A stretch of 6,885 nucleotides of DNA, taken from Microbacteriaceae bacterium (GTDB taxonomy: Bacteria > Actinomycetota > Actinomycetes > Actinomycetales > Microbacteriaceae). Positions 5,765-6,885 of this stretch are shown here, piece by piece. Each line of letters opens with the position of its first letter. The first letter of the stretch is position 1. The stretch covers positions 12,884-19,768 of the forward strand of contig DMKW01000009.1 of the NCBI GenBank assembly GCA_003454135.1. The letters are read 5' to 3'. The notes beneath the pieces are model-generated. The model did no database searches. It was not told the origin of the DNA and saw nothing but the letters and a program-made list of their open reading frames with translations. The position numbers and the translations under genes are program-made.

Positions 5765-6100
5765 GGAGTTAGACCTTTCGGTTCAGGTGCCATTGGTGTT
5801 GTTCCCACGCAAGGAGGGTGTTGCCGATCGATGCGCAACCGCTGCGTGGATCCGCTAGCCACCGTAGAGGCCCAAGGAAACTGGCCCCCGAAGTGGGGCA
5901 GACAAACAAGTGGATGCAAGATGACCGTCAGGTAAACGCGAACGGATGTGCGGAATCGGAGAGTTCCGCGCGCTCAGATCATGGCAATTCCCGGATGCCC
6001 GACTAGACCTGCATTTGCGCAGGCGTTTCTTAGGACAAACTTGCGGCGTCCCGGAAAGACTCGATTGGACGATCTGCGAGGTCGCCGGGAGGAGTGCGCG
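5765..6100. other. Divergent intergenic region between phosphodiesterase and response regulator
   Basis: These 336 bp should carry promoters for both flanking genes. I see no clear sigma-70-type -35/-10 pair, no obvious PHO-box repeats and no credible small gene. Two small hairpins are present: GCCCC/GGGGC (5884-5888 with 5895-5899, loop of six) and CCTGC/GCAGG (6008-6012 with 6019-6023, loop of six), the latter followed by CGTTTCTT. Both stems are only 5 bp, too weak for a firm terminator call. The regulator's frame is open back to 5948, but that part lacks a usable ribosome binding site and reads as non-coding. Confidence 0.4.
6089..6095 (+). promoter_or_regulatory. Ribosome binding site fixing the response-regulator start
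   Basis: A GGAGGAG run (about 6089-6095), some six bases before ATG at 6101, is the strongest Shine-Dalgarno match in the window. It selects this ATG over the open upstream extension to 5948. Confidence 0.75.
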
Positions 6101-6817
6101 ATGGAAGCGAATACCCCACCCGCCACTTCGGGAAGCAGTGAAATTGCTCCTCCGAACGAGAAGAAGCCACGGCTGCTTCTCATCGAGGATGACCCGCAGC
6201 TTGGACCCCTCATCGAGCAAGTTCTAGCCGAGAACTACGACGTCACGCTCATCGTCGACGGGAAACTCGCGATAGATGTCGGCGTCAACGGCGATTTCGA
6301 GGTGATGATCGTCGACCGTCGACTCCCGTCGCTGGATGGCCTGGGCGTCATCGAGGCCCTCCGCAGCAAACGGGTCACCACCCCCATCCTCGTTCTCACC
6401 GCGTTGGGGACCGTGCAGGACAAGGTCGCGGGTCTCGATGCCGGGGCGAACGACTACCTCGTGAAGCCCTTCGAATTCGATGAGCTTCTCGCCCGTCTCC
6501 GTGCCCTTCGGAGAGTGTTCACCGGCGCGGGCATGATGATCCAGGTGGGTGCGTGGGAGTTCTACCCCGAAAGTCGAACGATTCATTCGCCGTATAGCGG
6601 TCGAATTCTTCTCACAGCGCGAGAAGGCGCTCTCCTTCGTTTGCTCGCAGAGAATCCGCACCGCACCTTCTCGCGTCGGCAAATACTGCGGTCCGTCTTC
6701 GCACACGACGACCAGCCGGGCACGGTCGACACCTACGTGCACTACCTGAGGCGGAAGACTGATGTCGCCGTCATCACGACCGTCCGCGGGCAGGGCTACC
6801 GACTGGGCGACCCGTGA
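6101..6817 (+). CDS. OmpR/PhoB-family two-component response regulator
   Basis: A 238-residue cytoplasmic transcription regulator. After a 20-residue Pro/Ser-rich lead, the receiver domain (about 23-140) has the acidic cluster E29-D30-D31 and phospho-acceptor Asp72 in IVDRRLPSLDG. The switch residue is Thr100 in LVLTALG, with the conserved Lys122 in DYLVKPFEFDEL. The C-terminal winged helix (about 147-236) shows LTAREGALLRLLAENPHRTFSR, then TVDTYVHYLRRK as recognition helix, and ITTVRGQGYRL as the wing, all typical of the OmpR/PhoB class. All phosphorylation residues are present, so it should be controlled by a sensor kinase. No kinase is identifiable in the 68 bases downstream, and none lies upstream. 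A hairpin encloses the stop codon. Divergence from the secreted phosphodiesterase makes that gene a possible target, but nothing in the sequence proves it. Confidence 0.92.
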   Translation: MEANTPPATSGSSEIAPPNEKKPRLLLIEDDPQLGPLIEQVLAENYDVTLIVDGKLAIDVGVNGDFEVMIVDRRLPSLDGLGVIEALRSKRVTTPILVLTALGTVQDKVAGLDAGANDYLVKPFEFDELLARLRALRRVFTGAGMMIQVGAWEFYPESRTIHSPYSGRILLTAREGALLRLLAENPHRTFSRRQILRSVFAHDDQPGTVDTYVHYLRRKTDVAVITTVRGQGYRLGDP

Positions 6818-6826
6818 CGCGGGTCG
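6808..6826. terminator. Hairpin enclosing the stop codon of the response regulator
   Basis: A perfect 7-bp stem, CGACCCG (6808-6814) with CGGGTCG (6820-6826), encloses the loop TGACG, which contains the TGA stop. There is no T-run. It may be a terminator or an mRNA 3'-end stabiliser. If it terminates, the regulator is monocistronic and an immediately following kinase is less likely. Confidence 0.4.
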
Positions 6827-6885
6827 TGAGGGACGGGGCTGCTCGTTGCGGTTCTTCCTCCCGGCGACACCCTGCTCTTCTTCAC
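6814..6885 (+). CDS. Possible start of a downstream gene (weak)
   Basis: A GTG at 6814 overlaps the regulator stop as GTGA and opens a frame that runs to the window end (24 codons); a second in-frame GTG lies at 6826. A coupled GTGA overlap is a common arrangement between a response regulator and its kinase. However, the 24 residues (rich in Arg, Ser and His) show no membrane segment, third-base GC is low for this genome, and the hairpin at 6808-6826 covers the start. A minus-strand gene ending at TCA 6882-6884 is equally possible. Treat this as undecided. Confidence 0.2.
   Translation, partial: MTRVVRDGAARCGSSSRRHPALLH

Noticed and set aside
5765..5830. PHO-box upstream of the phosphodiesterase
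   Set aside because: A single GTTCA occurs, but no repeated 11-bp direct-repeat units follow, so the match is not meaningful.
5884..5899. Intrinsic terminator in the divergent region
   Set aside because: The stem is only 5 bp with no T-run, and no gene ends there on either strand.
5948..6100. N-terminal extension of the response regulator
   Set aside because: The frame is open but lacks a ribosome binding site at 5948, encodes no domain, and a strong GGAGGAG precedes the ATG at 6101, where the family's normal length begins.

Overview
The window is high-GC DNA from an actinobacterium. A Microbacteriaceae-like or related genome is my best guess, from the GC-rich third codon positions, the actinobacterial DUF3566 protein, a KmtR-type metal sensor and a tRNA without an encoded CCA end. 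No marker fixes the genus.

Layout from left to right. Bases 1-348 (minus) hold most of an ArsR/SmtB repressor that resembles the mycobacterial Ni/Co sensor KmtR; its C-terminus runs off the window. Bases 376-1770 (minus) encode a polytopic DUF2079 membrane protein. Bases 1865-3163 (minus) encode a membrane-anchored alpha/beta-hydrolase (esterase family). Bases 3239-3310 (minus) form a tRNA-like gene. All four share one strand with short gaps (75, 94 and 27 bp) and no strong terminator between them, so some or all may be co-transcribed. On the plus strand, 3593-4003 encodes a small two-helix DUF3566 protein. It converges on a secreted alkaline-phosphatase-superfamily phosphodiesterase (4100-5764, minus) across a strong terminator-like hairpin. 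A 336-bp divergent intergenic region follows, then an OmpR/PhoB-type response regulator (6101-6817, plus) with a hairpin wrapped around its stop codon.

The most unusual element is the tRNA-like gene. Its acceptor, D, anticodon and T stems are almost perfectly paired, and the elbow bases are intact. It carries the G3:U70 pair and A73 that mark alanine tRNAs. Its anticodon loop, however, has only six bases (TTTCGA) and the T-stem has an A49-C65 mismatch at a position that contacts EF-Tu. I infer that it can be charged with alanine but does not decode normally. It lies 75 bp upstream of, and co-directional with, a membrane-tethered serine hydrolase. A dedicated alanyl donor for a non-ribosomal reaction, such as lipid or envelope alanylation, is therefore a testable hypothesis. 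No MprF-like transferase is visible here, so the acceptor reaction is not shown.

The remaining genes look individually ordinary: metal-responsive repression, envelope proteins, a secreted phosphodiesterase and a two-component regulator. Apart from the tRNA-hydrolase-DUF2079 strand, I see no evidence that they form one pathway.
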